A DNA stretch of 64,000 nucleotides from Nostoc sp. CENA543 (GTDB lineage: Bacteria > Cyanobacteriota > Cyanobacteriia > Cyanobacteriales > Nostocaceae): positions 5,340,501 through 5,404,500 of the forward strand of contig NZ_CP023278.1 of the NCBI RefSeq assembly GCF_002896875.1. Reading direction: 5' to 3'. The notes under the pieces are model-generated. The model did not search any database. It was not told the origin of the DNA and saw only the letters and a list, made by a program, of their open reading frames with translations. Of the stretch, positions 17,416 to 26,300 are shown in pieces. Numbering within the stretch: the first letter of the stretch is position 1; the number at the start of each line of letters is the position of its first letter. The translations under genes and the position numbers were made by a program.

Positions 17416-19278
17416 CTAAGATATCTCCAACTTTTGTGGTTTCATTTTTTTGAAATTAATGCGAGTTAATTGGTAAGCTCCTTTGATGGCTAAATTCTCG
17501 TAAGTGTCTGGCTGTAAATCCATTTTGAAAAAATTTCTTTTTTCAGTTAAGAGCAGCATAGAAGGAGGTAGATTTGATTTATTGGCTATATCTTTGATGT
17601 ATTCTGTAGCATCCTGAGTCAGTTTAATAAATTTCATTTGTTTGTGGCTATAAAAAACCACACTCGGCTTTTTAAAGCCCACCATGATAATTTCTTCCTT
17701 TGGTTGCTGAAACTGCACCACAGCCGCAGATAAATTTCTCAAAGGTAATTGACGTTCTTGATCCATTAAGAATAAAGCCGGCATTAAAACAATAATTAAA
17801 AATGCCGCAAATCCTAACAACTGCATCCCAACTATGGATTGCCAATAGCGACGTAATATTAACACGGCAAAAATGACGGCAAATAATAGCCAAATCCAGC
17901 CACCCATTGCGGCTAAACCAGCATTTTGAAGACTTTGTTGAAAATTAGGTGCGGCTGGATCTTGTCCTATTAAATGAGGTAGGTGAAATAATGCTACTGA
18001 CAATACAGACAAAAAAACCACATTAATCCAACTACTCACTTGCAACAACCACAGGGGATAATTGTTAACTTTATTTTGAGAACTTGAGAAAAAATCACCC
18101 CACAAGAGGGACACTAAAATAGCGGCTGCTGGCATCAAAGGTAAGACATAACTGGGTAGTTTAGTAACTGCAATGGTAAAAAAGCTAAAAATAGTAATAA
18201 ACCAAATAAAGGCAAATAAACCCAATTGTTGAGAACGGGTTTGAGTGCGCCAATGCGATCGCTGCCAAAACTTGAGTCGCACCATCGCCACCGGCAAGTA
18301 CACTGAGTATGGTGCAAACAATAGCAGCACAATCAGAAAATAAAAATACCAAGGTGCTGAGTGACCATTAACTACTTCCGTGAAGCGTTCTATATTGTGA
18401 TAACCAAAGAAAGAGTTAATGTAATTCCAGCCATTGCGCCAAATTACCAGCACATACCACGGGACAGATAAGACAAAAATAATTCCTAACCCCAAGAATA
18501 GGCGCATTTCCCGTACTACTGCCCAAAATTGCCCGACATACAACAAAAACACCCCAATAATCAACCCTGGTAGCACAATTCCTACCGGGCCTTTCGTCAA
18601 AATTCCACCAGCAATCAATACATAACAAGCCAAATACCATTTATTAGGCAATGAAAATGGGGAATGGAGCTGAATTTCATCTATTTCTCTATTCCGTGTT
18701 TCTGATTCAGCGTATCCCCGAAAGAAGCACAATAAAGATGAAGCGAGACAACCAGTTAGTAGCATATCCGAAACGCCGGTTCTACCCCAAATAATCATTT
18801 CGGGATTAAGTCCTGTAACGGCGGCTGCAACGGCTGCTGTGACATAGGGATAGGTGAGGGATGAATTGGGATCAGACTTATTTTGTGGCTGCAAAGCCCA
18901 CTGTACAGTGTAAAAAACCAAAGCCATCACACCGACTGCGGCTAAAGCAGAAGGCAGACGTACCGCCCATTCATTGACACCAACTACAGCATAGGCGATC
19001 GCCTGACACCAGTAAATTAAAGCAGGTTTATCAAACCGAGTTTCACCGTTGAAATAGGGAGTAATCCAATCTCCTGTGACTAGCATTTGACGAGAGGCTT
19101 CGGCAAATAGTGGCTCAGTTTCATCAATTAAGCCCACATTGCCTAAATTCCAACCATAACCCAACCAACCAATCACAACTAACCACAGAATAGCCACAGT
19201 CACAGCAAGGGCTGGACGTTTTACTATCTTATTCAGCCACTGCTCAATAGCGTGGATTAAGCTCAATTTCAACTTCAT
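17416..19278 (-). CDS. GT39/ArnT-like membrane glycosyltransferase
   Basis: The product is 620 residues with about eleven to twelve hydrophobic segments. The first periplasmic loop carries the GT-C Asp/Glu motif (LIDETEPLFAEASRQML, about 50-67) and FDKPALIYW, typical of the dolichyl-phosphate-mannose and ArnT families. These enzymes transfer sugars from a polyprenyl-phosphate donor to protein or lipid on the outer face of the plasma membrane. The C-terminal ~90 residues form a soluble domain (ILMVGFKKPSVVFYSHK region). Acceptor and donor cannot be told from sequence. Monocistronic. Confidence 0.88.
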   Translation of the reverse strand: MKLKLSLIHAIEQWLNKIVKRPALAVTVAILWLVVIGWLGYGWNLGNVGLIDETEPLFAEASRQMLVTGDWITPYFNGETRFDKPALIYWCQAIAYAVVGVNEWAVRLPSALAAVGVMALVFYTVQWALQPQNKSDPNSSLTYPYVTAAVAAAVTGLNPEMIIWGRTGVSDMLLTGCLASSLLCFFRGYAESETRNREIDEIQLHSPFSLPNKWYLACYVLIAGGILTKGPVGIVLPGLIIGVFLLYVGQFWAVVREMRLFLGLGIIFVLSVPWYVLVIWRNGWNYINSFFGYHNIERFTEVVNGHSAPWYFYFLIVLLLFAPYSVYLPVAMVRLKFWQRSHWRTQTRSQQLGLFAFIWFITIFSFFTIAVTKLPSYVLPLMPAAAILVSLLWGDFFSSSQNKVNNYPLWLLQVSSWINVVFLSVLSVALFHLPHLIGQDPAAPNFQQSLQNAGLAAMGGWIWLLFAVIFAVLILRRYWQSIVGMQLLGFAAFLIIVLMPALFLMDQERQLPLRNLSAAVVQFQQPKEEIIMVGFKKPSVVFYSHKQMKFIKLTQDATEYIKDIANKSNLPPSMLLLTEKRNFFKMDLQPDTYENLAIKGAYQLTRINFKKMKPQKLEIS

Positions 19279-19730
19279 TAGTCAATAGTCAATGGTCAGT
19301 AGTCAATAGTCAATAGTGAGATAGTGCGTTCCTGTCGCCTTGCGTCGGAAAGCAACTATCGTTAGCGCAGCGTTAGCGACGCAGGAGCGTCACCCGCAAG
19401 AGTCAATAGTTAACAGTCAGTAGGGGTGGGTTTTGGTAGATATTTACCCTGGAAAACAGTTATCAGTTACTTGATAACTATTCACTGTTTACTGTTTACT
19501 GCTCACTTTTCACTATTAAACCCGCCCGTACAACAAGTTAACAGTTAACACTCATGTAGTCGTTGAATGACTAAATTTTGTTCTTGAGCATCTCGACTTT
19601 TTTGACTTTGAGCTAATTGTCATTTAACTTGCATCATTGTCATTTCATGTTGGCAAAAGCTGTAAAACCTCTCCCTTACACCCTGCCCCTCTGCGGCCTC
19701 AATGTGTAAATTAAATGCCTAACAGCTTAC
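19279..19730. other. Repeat-rich spacer
   Basis: The spacer has AATAGTC-type STRRs at 19279-19320. A GC-rich palindromic block follows at about 19325-19400, with GTTAGCG motifs and a CGTCGC-type inverted core, then A+T-rich sequence with no gene I can support. Confidence 0.7.
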
Positions 19731-20357
19731 CTAATTGCTAGTCAGCACCAATACCCATTCTCGCTTTTGAGCATCCCAGGTAGGCAAAGATGTTTCCCCC
19801 ACTACATACGGCCCCCAATAACGACGAGAACCGTCTTGAGCAAATGCCACTAAAATGTCTCCTTTTTCAACTTTGAGATTACCCTGGGGTAGAGACAGAA
19901 TTAGTCCTTTTGCACTCCCTTCTTGGGGATCAAAATCCCAATGAGCAGGAACATCTGTTGTCTGTTTCACAGAACCCTTACTTTTTGACTGTCGAGCCAA
20001 TAGAGCTAATCGCACAGGCTGATCTGTTTGATTGCTCATACGTAAATCACCTAAAAGCTGAGTATTATTATTTTCCGATTGGCGGGATGTCAAAACGGAA
20101 ATAGTTTTTTTGGTGTTTTGTTCTAACTTTTGACTAGAAACACTGGGGTTAGAGTTAGCTTGAGAACTACTGTCTGTAGAAGCCACAGGAGATGCTAAAT
20201 CTTGATTTGGTGGGATGACTTCAGTAGATACTGACGAAGGTGTATCAATATTACCTGCATCAAAAGATACACTCATGTCTAGACATCCCAACAGTAGCCC
20301 CAGCAATCCCAAGCAGCAAGCTGTCATCGCAGCATTACGATACACGGAAGAATTCAT
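19731..20357 (-). CDS. Putative lipoprotein, unknown function
   Basis: The product is 208 residues. The N-terminus is a lipoprotein signal (ACCLGLLGLLLGC) with the lipidation cysteine most likely Cys25. A Ser/Thr/Gln/Asn-rich linker (about 35-105) separates it from a C-terminal domain of about 100 residues (LRMSNQTDQPVRLALLARQS, GDILVAFAQDGSRRYWGPYV). The C-terminal part looks like a compact beta domain facing the periplasm. I do not recognise a family. Monocistronic, with a 534-base upstream spacer. Confidence 0.75.
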   Translation of the reverse strand: MNSSVYRNAAMTACCLGLLGLLLGCLDMSVSFDAGNIDTPSSVSTEVIPPNQDLASPVASTDSSSQANSNPSVSSQKLEQNTKKTISVLTSRQSENNNTQLLGDLRMSNQTDQPVRLALLARQSKSKGSVKQTTDVPAHWDFDPQEGSAKGLILSLPQGNLKVEKGDILVAFAQDGSRRYWGPYVVGETSLPTWDAQKREWVLVLTSN

Positions 20358-20891
20358 ATTGATATTGATTTAGAAATAATGATTTTGTCTAGGCTTGACC
20401 AAATACTAGCCTATTATCATTAGCTGCGTTCGAGGAAATTTTTCTACTTGCCTACTATAGACTCTCGTAGAATTCTGTTGATCACTGTATCATAAACATC
20501 ATTTGGCAGAAGTATAATCCGTCTTAGGGATTACTTGAGCTAGTTACGCCAAAAATGTGTACAAGCGTGATTATACAGGAATTTAAATCAAGCATCATCA
20601 TAGCAAAGCCCAACAGATGATACATAAAGCGCGTATTTCCTCGGATAAATAGCCACAGGAATTGATAGTAGTTTGGTAACTTGAGTCACAAGGGAACATT
20701 GTTCAAGCTACTGGAGATAGCTAGAGAATATTATTTACATATTTTAATGTATCGTACAGCTTATCATTTTTGTGTAGGGGTTTAGGGGAGACAAGGGAGA
20801 AGAAGGAGTAATGAGTAATGAGTAATGAGTAGTGACTAATGACTAATGACTAATGACTAATGACTAATGACTAATGACTATTGACTAACCA
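20358..20891. other. Long spacer with STRR
   Basis: No gene is supported. The last 83 bases (20806-20888) are heptanucleotide repeats, first TAATGAG and then about seven copies of GACTAAT, ending 3 bases before the ycf20 start codon. The repeats therefore occupy the ycf20 leader and displace any ordinary ribosome-binding site. Confidence 0.75.
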
Positions 20892-21224
20892 ATGCAAAAC
20901 ACTCGTCTTAACAACTTATTTGATACCATTGCTAGAAATTTGGGACAATGGTTTGCTAATCCTTGGAGAAGGCTGTCGCTGCTGTTGATTAGCTTTCTGT
21001 TTGGCTTTTTCTTGGGGACAGCAATTTCTACTACCGCAGGACAACGGGCAGAAATAGACATTTGGATAGCGGCAGTATTAGTCTTTTTGACAGAGGTGAC
21101 AAGCAGAATATTTTATAGTCAGAGTTTTTTTGCTAGGCGCGCTTTGTGGGTAGAGGTGGTGAACCTCCTGAAAGTGGGTTTTACCTATAGCCTGTTTATT
21201 GAAGCCTTTAAATTGGGTTCATGA
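20892..21224 (+). CDS. ycf20: Ycf20/DUF565 membrane protein
   Basis: The product is 110 residues. It matches the Ycf20 (DUF565) family of cyanobacteria and plastids: an N-terminal amphipathic region, then two to three membrane helices (LLLISFLFGFFLGTAIST; IWIAAVLVFLTEVTSRIFY), and a conserved WVEVVNLLKVGFTYSLFIEA segment. In algae and plants Ycf20 relatives affect non-photochemical quenching; the mechanism is unknown. It overlaps glyK by 4 bases (ATGA type), so the two are translationally coupled. The start is preceded directly by STRR sequence with no visible Shine-Dalgarno. Confidence 0.88.
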   Translation: MQNTRLNNLFDTIARNLGQWFANPWRRLSLLLISFLFGFFLGTAISTTAGQRAEIDIWIAAVLVFLTEVTSRIFYSQSFFARRALWVEVVNLLKVGFTYSLFIEAFKLGS

Positions 21225-22234
21225 TGAATGAGTGGTTACAAATAATTGGAACTGCAAGTGGACAAAAAGCTTTACAAGCCGCAGCTTTAAACGATGTTGC
21301 TAAAGCCAAAGCCTTTGGGATCAACTCAGATAATGTAGAGCAAGTTATTGAAGAGCGATCGCAGCTTTTACAATCTGTATTACCAGTATTTAGTCAATTT
21401 TGCCAACATCGTCTGCATAGACCTTGTGAACCTATGCTACCTGTATTGTGGGAATGGTGGCTACCTCTAGCGATGAAAATCGCATCGCAAAAGCAACAAC
21501 TACAACGTCCCTTTATTCAAGGAATTTTAGGAAGTCAAGGAACTGGTAAAACGACGATGTGCCAAGTTCTGGATTTGATTTTCCAAGAAATGGGGTATCG
21601 GAGCGCGAGTTTATCACTAGATGATTTGTATAAAACTTATGATGAGCGTCTAGCTTTAACTCAAGCAGATCCCCGCTTAATTTGGCGTGGGCCGCCAGGA
21701 ACACACGATGTAAACTTAGGTATCGATGTTTTAGAACAAGTCCGACAGGCAAAAACAACTGTAACTATACCCCGCTTCGATAAATCTGCTTACAATGGTG
21801 CAGGCGATCGCACTCAGCCAGAAGTTGTCCCTGGGATTGATATTCTGTTATTTGAAGGATGGTTTGTGGGTGTGCGTCCTATCGATCCACAATTATTTGA
21901 TCATGCACCAGCACCGATTTTTACAGATGCAGATCAAGCATTTGCCCGCGAAATGAATCAGCGATTAAGTGAATATTTACCCTTATGGGCAAGACTAGAT
22001 AGTCTCATTGTACTGTACCCCATAGATTACCGTTATTCTGTAGAATGGCGCAAGCAAGCCGAACGACAAATGATTGCATCGGGTAAATCTGGTATGACAG
22101 ATTCCGAAATTGAAAAATTCGTCAATTATTTTTGGCGATCGCTACATCCCGAATTATTCATCAAGCCCTTAACAAAATCTCCTTCTCTAGTTGATTTAGT
22201 CATTGAGATTAATCAAGATCATAGCTGGAAATAG
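21221..22234 (+). CDS. glyK: D-glycerate 3-kinase
   Basis: The product is 337 residues. It is a P-loop kinase of the glycerate-3-kinase/uridine-kinase-like class: Walker A GSQGTGKTT (about 108-116), SLSLDDLYKTYDERL, WRGPPGTHDV, TIPRFDKSAYNGAGDR, and IDILLFEGWFVGVRP. This is the plant/cyanobacterial class that phosphorylates D-glycerate to 3-phosphoglycerate, the last step of photorespiratory 2-phosphoglycolate recycling. It overlaps ycf20 by 4 bases and starts with tandem ATGs. Confidence 0.92.
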   Translation: MMNEWLQIIGTASGQKALQAAALNDVAKAKAFGINSDNVEQVIEERSQLLQSVLPVFSQFCQHRLHRPCEPMLPVLWEWWLPLAMKIASQKQQLQRPFIQGILGSQGTGKTTMCQVLDLIFQEMGYRSASLSLDDLYKTYDERLALTQADPRLIWRGPPGTHDVNLGIDVLEQVRQAKTTVTIPRFDKSAYNGAGDRTQPEVVPGIDILLFEGWFVGVRPIDPQLFDHAPAPIFTDADQAFAREMNQRLSEYLPLWARLDSLIVLYPIDYRYSVEWRKQAERQMIASGKSGMTDSEIEKFVNYFWRSLHPELFIKPLTKSPSLVDLVIEINQDHSWK

Positions 22235-22332
22235 GGGGATTGGGGACGAATCAATTCAAAATTCAAAATTCAAAATTCAAAATGAAGAAGAGTTGGGGAT
22301 TGGGGAATAGGTAAAATTTTACTTTTGCCTTT

Positions 22333-22370
22333 ATTGCGAATTGCGAATTGCGAATTGCGAATTGCGAATT
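22333..22370. repeat. Heptanucleotide STRR ATTGCGA x5
   Basis: Five perfect head-to-tail copies of ATTGCGA lie in the 144-base spacer between convergent glyK and the diguanylate cyclase gene, preceded by CAAAATT repeats at about 22256-22280. Confidence 0.95.
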
Positions 22371-22378
22371 GGTTTTAC

Positions 22379-23359
22379 TCACCATTCTTTCCATAAATCA
22401 ACTGTAGAAGAGGGGATTTTGTCGTATTTTTGACAGCGATCGCGTCCGGCGATTTTGGCTTGATATAATGCTCGATCAGCTTCATCGATAATTTCTTGAA
22501 AATCAGAGTTGGGTTGAGGAATAATTGTCGCTACACCTGCACTAATCGTGACACAAATATTGACCTGTGAACGGGAATGTGGTACCATCAAATTCCTTAC
22601 TGATTGGCAAATTGACTCAGCCAAATGTAGCGCACCGTCTGATTCAGTTCTAGGTAGAATCACCGCGAACTCTTCACCACCGTAACGAGCCACTAAATCG
22701 GCTGGACGTTTAACTGTTTCTTGAATAGCTTTAGCAACCATTTGCAAGCAGTGATCGCCTGCTCGATGACCGTAGGTATCATTGTATTCCTTGAAAAAAT
22801 CAACATCACAGAGGATCAAGGACAGGGGAAGTTGCTCTCTGGCCATACATTGCCATTCTTGCAAGCAATATTCTTCAAACCTGCGACGATTAGCAATTTG
22901 AGTCAATTCATCAATTGTGACTAAGCGTTGTAATTCGCGGTTAGCAGCTTCTAACTTTTGTTGGAGATAAGATTGTTGAATTAAGCGTTTAACCCGTTGG
23001 CGTAAAACAGGCCAGTGAATAGGTTTAGTCACATAATCAACTGCACCCACCTCAAAAGCCCGATCTACAGACTCCTTATCTTCTAGTCCGGTAATCATTA
23101 AGACTGGCGTATGTCTCGTAGTATCTAGCAATTGTAAACGGGTACAGCACTCAAAGCCGTCCATGTCCGGCATAATTGCATCTAGTAGCACTATATCAGG
23201 TTGCAACTGATGGAATACGCTTAAAGCTTCTCTTCCATCTTGAGCTTCTACTGTCCGATAGCCTTCATATTGTAGAGACAGCCGTAACTGCGCTCGAATA
23301 AATGGCTCGTCATCAACAATGAGAATTAAAGACTTTTCTTGGCGGACAGTATTGTTCAT
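22379..23359 (-). CDS. Response regulator with GGDEF diguanylate cyclase output
   Basis: The product is 326 residues. The receiver domain (about 10-125) keeps the acidic pair Asp16-Asp17, phosphoacceptor Asp60 (LLDAIMP), Thr90 region and Lys112 (TKP). A short coiled linker (128-145) leads to a GGDEF domain with the active-site signature GGEEF at 227-231 and the inhibitory I-site RPAD at 218-221. The protein should make cyclic-di-GMP when phosphorylated (PleD/WspR-like layout) and be feedback inhibited. Its start overlaps the stop of the upstream hybrid kinase by 4 bases (ATGA type), so that kinase, via its Hpt domain, is the obvious phosphodonor. Confidence 0.95.
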   Translation of the reverse strand: MNNTVRQEKSLILIVDDEPFIRAQLRLSLQYEGYRTVEAQDGREALSVFHQLQPDIVLLDAIMPDMDGFECCTRLQLLDTTRHTPVLMITGLEDKESVDRAFEVGAVDYVTKPIHWPVLRQRVKRLIQQSYLQQKLEAANRELQRLVTIDELTQIANRRRFEEYCLQEWQCMAREQLPLSLILCDVDFFKEYNDTYGHRAGDHCLQMVAKAIQETVKRPADLVARYGGEEFAVILPRTESDGALHLAESICQSVRNLMVPHSRSQVNICVTISAGVATIIPQPNSDFQEIIDEADRALYQAKIAGRDRCQKYDKIPSSTVDLWKEW

Positions 23360-26300
23360 GGTTTCTCCCGATTAATTTCTCTTTGCAACGCAATTTTGAC
23401 TCGTTCATACTCTTGACACAGTTTGTCAGCAATTTCTGGAATTTCTGCCCAATTGTCACTGCGTCCTTGAATTTCTAGTTGCTTGCAAAGTTGTGTTAAT
23501 AACACTGCACCCACTGAACCACTGCTTGATTTAAGTTTGTGAGCTATATGCCATATAGCTTGGTTGTCTTTAGTTGCAATCGCTACATTAATATTTTGGA
23601 TCAGTTTTGGAGCTTCTGTGAGGTAACAATTAATTAATTCATTAAAAGACCCTAACTGACCTGATAACATTAGCCGTAATTCTTGCAATATTTTAGTGTC
23701 AATAGCATCTTTAGTTGACGCATCAGCCCTGACAGAATACAGGTGGTGATCAAGAACTTTCACAGTAACTTGATCATGAAATTTGAGGGGTTGACATTTA
23801 CTTAGGGCTTGAGCCAAATCATCAATCTGAATCGGCTTACTGATATAGTCATCCATACCAGCACTCAGACAGGCTTCGCGATCGCCTTGCATAGCGTTCG
23901 CAGTCATCGCAATAATATAAAGATGAGTATCGCCGTTCCAGGTTTGACGAATTCTCCGGCTAGTTTCTAAACCATCCATTTCTGGCATATTTACATCCAT
24001 CAACACTACATCATAAGTCTGATGCTGTAGTGCTTCTAGCACCTCCAATCCATTACCCACCACATCAGCCCGATAACCAATTTTTTTGAGCATGAGGAGG
24101 GCGACTTTCTGATTGATGACCATATCCTCAGCCAAGAGAATTCGCAGTGGTAATTGTTCTGCTAAATTTTGACTAATAGAAGTAACATAAGCACGAGAAA
24201 CACTACCTCGAATCGGTTGATTGCCTAAATGACTAGTCAACACATCATAGAGTTGTGATTGTTTAATGGGCTTGTGTAAATAGGCAATGTATTTCATATT
24301 CCCGACATCAGGGTAATGATCCGGTTTACCCCAGGAAGTCAGAATCACTAAAGGTAAGTATTGATAAGTAGAACGCCGGCGGATTTCTCTTGCCAAGGTT
24401 AAGCCATCCATGTCTGGCATTTGCATATCTAAAATGGCGATATCGACCTCAATTCCTCGGTCGATGAGAGCTAAAGCTGCCATACCGGAGGGAACTACAT
24501 AAGTTTGCATTTGCCAAGACTGGGTTTGTAAACGCAAAATATAACGATTTGTAGGATTATCATCCACAATTAATAAGCGTTTACCACTCAAGATCATGGG
24601 GGAAGTAATTAATTCCTCGGTGGGGGAATCAGTCAAGATCGAGGCAGTCATAGCAAAGTAAAAAGTCGAGCCAGAGGTGGAAATAGCAGTGGATGTAGAT
24701 GTCTTTTGTTGCCATTTGATAGGAGGATTACCGCCTACACATCCTTGGCTTTCTACCCAAAGACGGCCTCCCATCATCTCCCCTAAACGTTGGCTAATGA
24801 CTAAACCCAATCCTGTACCACCGTATTTGCGAGTCATGGAAGCATCAGCTTGCACAAACGGTTGAAATAGGCGTTGCATCTTCTCAGGCGGAATGCCAAT
24901 ACCTGTGTCTTGGATGCTAAATAGTAGTTCGCAGCTATTCTGAGTTTTGGCAGTGGTGCTGACAGATAAAATCACTTCACCTTTTTCGGTGAATTTAATA
25001 GCATTGTTGAGTAAGTTGGTGATGATTTGTCGCAGACGAGTTAAATCCCCGATGATTTGTGATGGTACTTGGGGATGAATCCAATAAGCCAGTTCAATCT
25101 CTTTTTGGGCTGCTTTGGGAGCTAATAAATCAATCACTTGTTCTATACAAGTTTTGATATCAACAGGCCTAGCTTCTAGTTCTAATTTGCCTGACTCAAT
25201 TTTAGAAAAATCGAGAATATCATTAATAATAGTGAGCAATGCTTCAGAGCTGGTTAAGATAGTTTCTAAAAAATCTCTCTGTTGTAATGTCAATTCAGTA
25301 TTTAGCAGTATACCTGTCAAGCCGATGATCGCATTCATGGGAGTGCGAATTTCATGGCTCATCATTGCTAAAAACTCACTTTTGGCACGATTTGCGGCTT
25401 CTGCTGCCCGTTTTGCTTGCTCTAGAGCAAAGTTTTTGACTGTCAGTTCTTGACGTTGGCGGGTTTCTTGTTCTAAAAGATGAGACTGAGCCAAGGCAAT
25501 GCCTAGTTGAGCAGCTACGGCTTTTAATAATCCAATTTCTTCATCTGTCCATTCGCGGAAGTGGCTACACTGATGCAAACCAATTGCACCATTAGGTTCT
25601 CCTTGATAGGAGGTACGAATGGCTAACATGGATTTTAGGCCAATTTCTTGACAAATAGAAATCGTATTTGATAAAAGGGGGTCTTGGTAGACGTTATGTG
25701 AAGCGATCGCGCGATCGTGGGAGATCATCTCTAAACAATGGGGATTCCCTGATATTGGGATCTCTAATTTGTGCATAGAGTGGGAGTCAGAAATTTTGTT
25801 GTACTCTGCAACTAGAGGAATCTTGGGGACGGGATCGCTCACATAAGCATGAATCAAACAACGATCTACTGCGAAAGCTTGACCTATTTGGGTAGCAGCT
25901 GTTTCAAAAATTTCCTTACTATCAAGGCTTTGGCGAATTTTCTGGGTGATTTGTTCGAGTAACAGTTTGTGATTTAATTGTTTTTCTAGTGCTTCTTGTG
26001 CTTGTACCCGTTCAGTAATATCTTTGATTGAACCAACCATGCGGATGGGATTACCTTGCTCATCCCACTGGGCAGTAGCATGAACTAAGACCCATTTATA
26101 GTTACCATCTTTGCAACGCAGGCGATACTCAATCACATATTTGGGAATTTTGTGGTTGAGATAATCTTGCGTAACACCCACCACCCGTTCATAATCTTCA
26201 GGGTGAATATAGTGACGACAATCTTCACTATTACCGATGGGTTGATAGTCAGGGTCTCCGATTAACTCTGCCCAGCGTGCAGAACGAAAAGTTTCATTGG

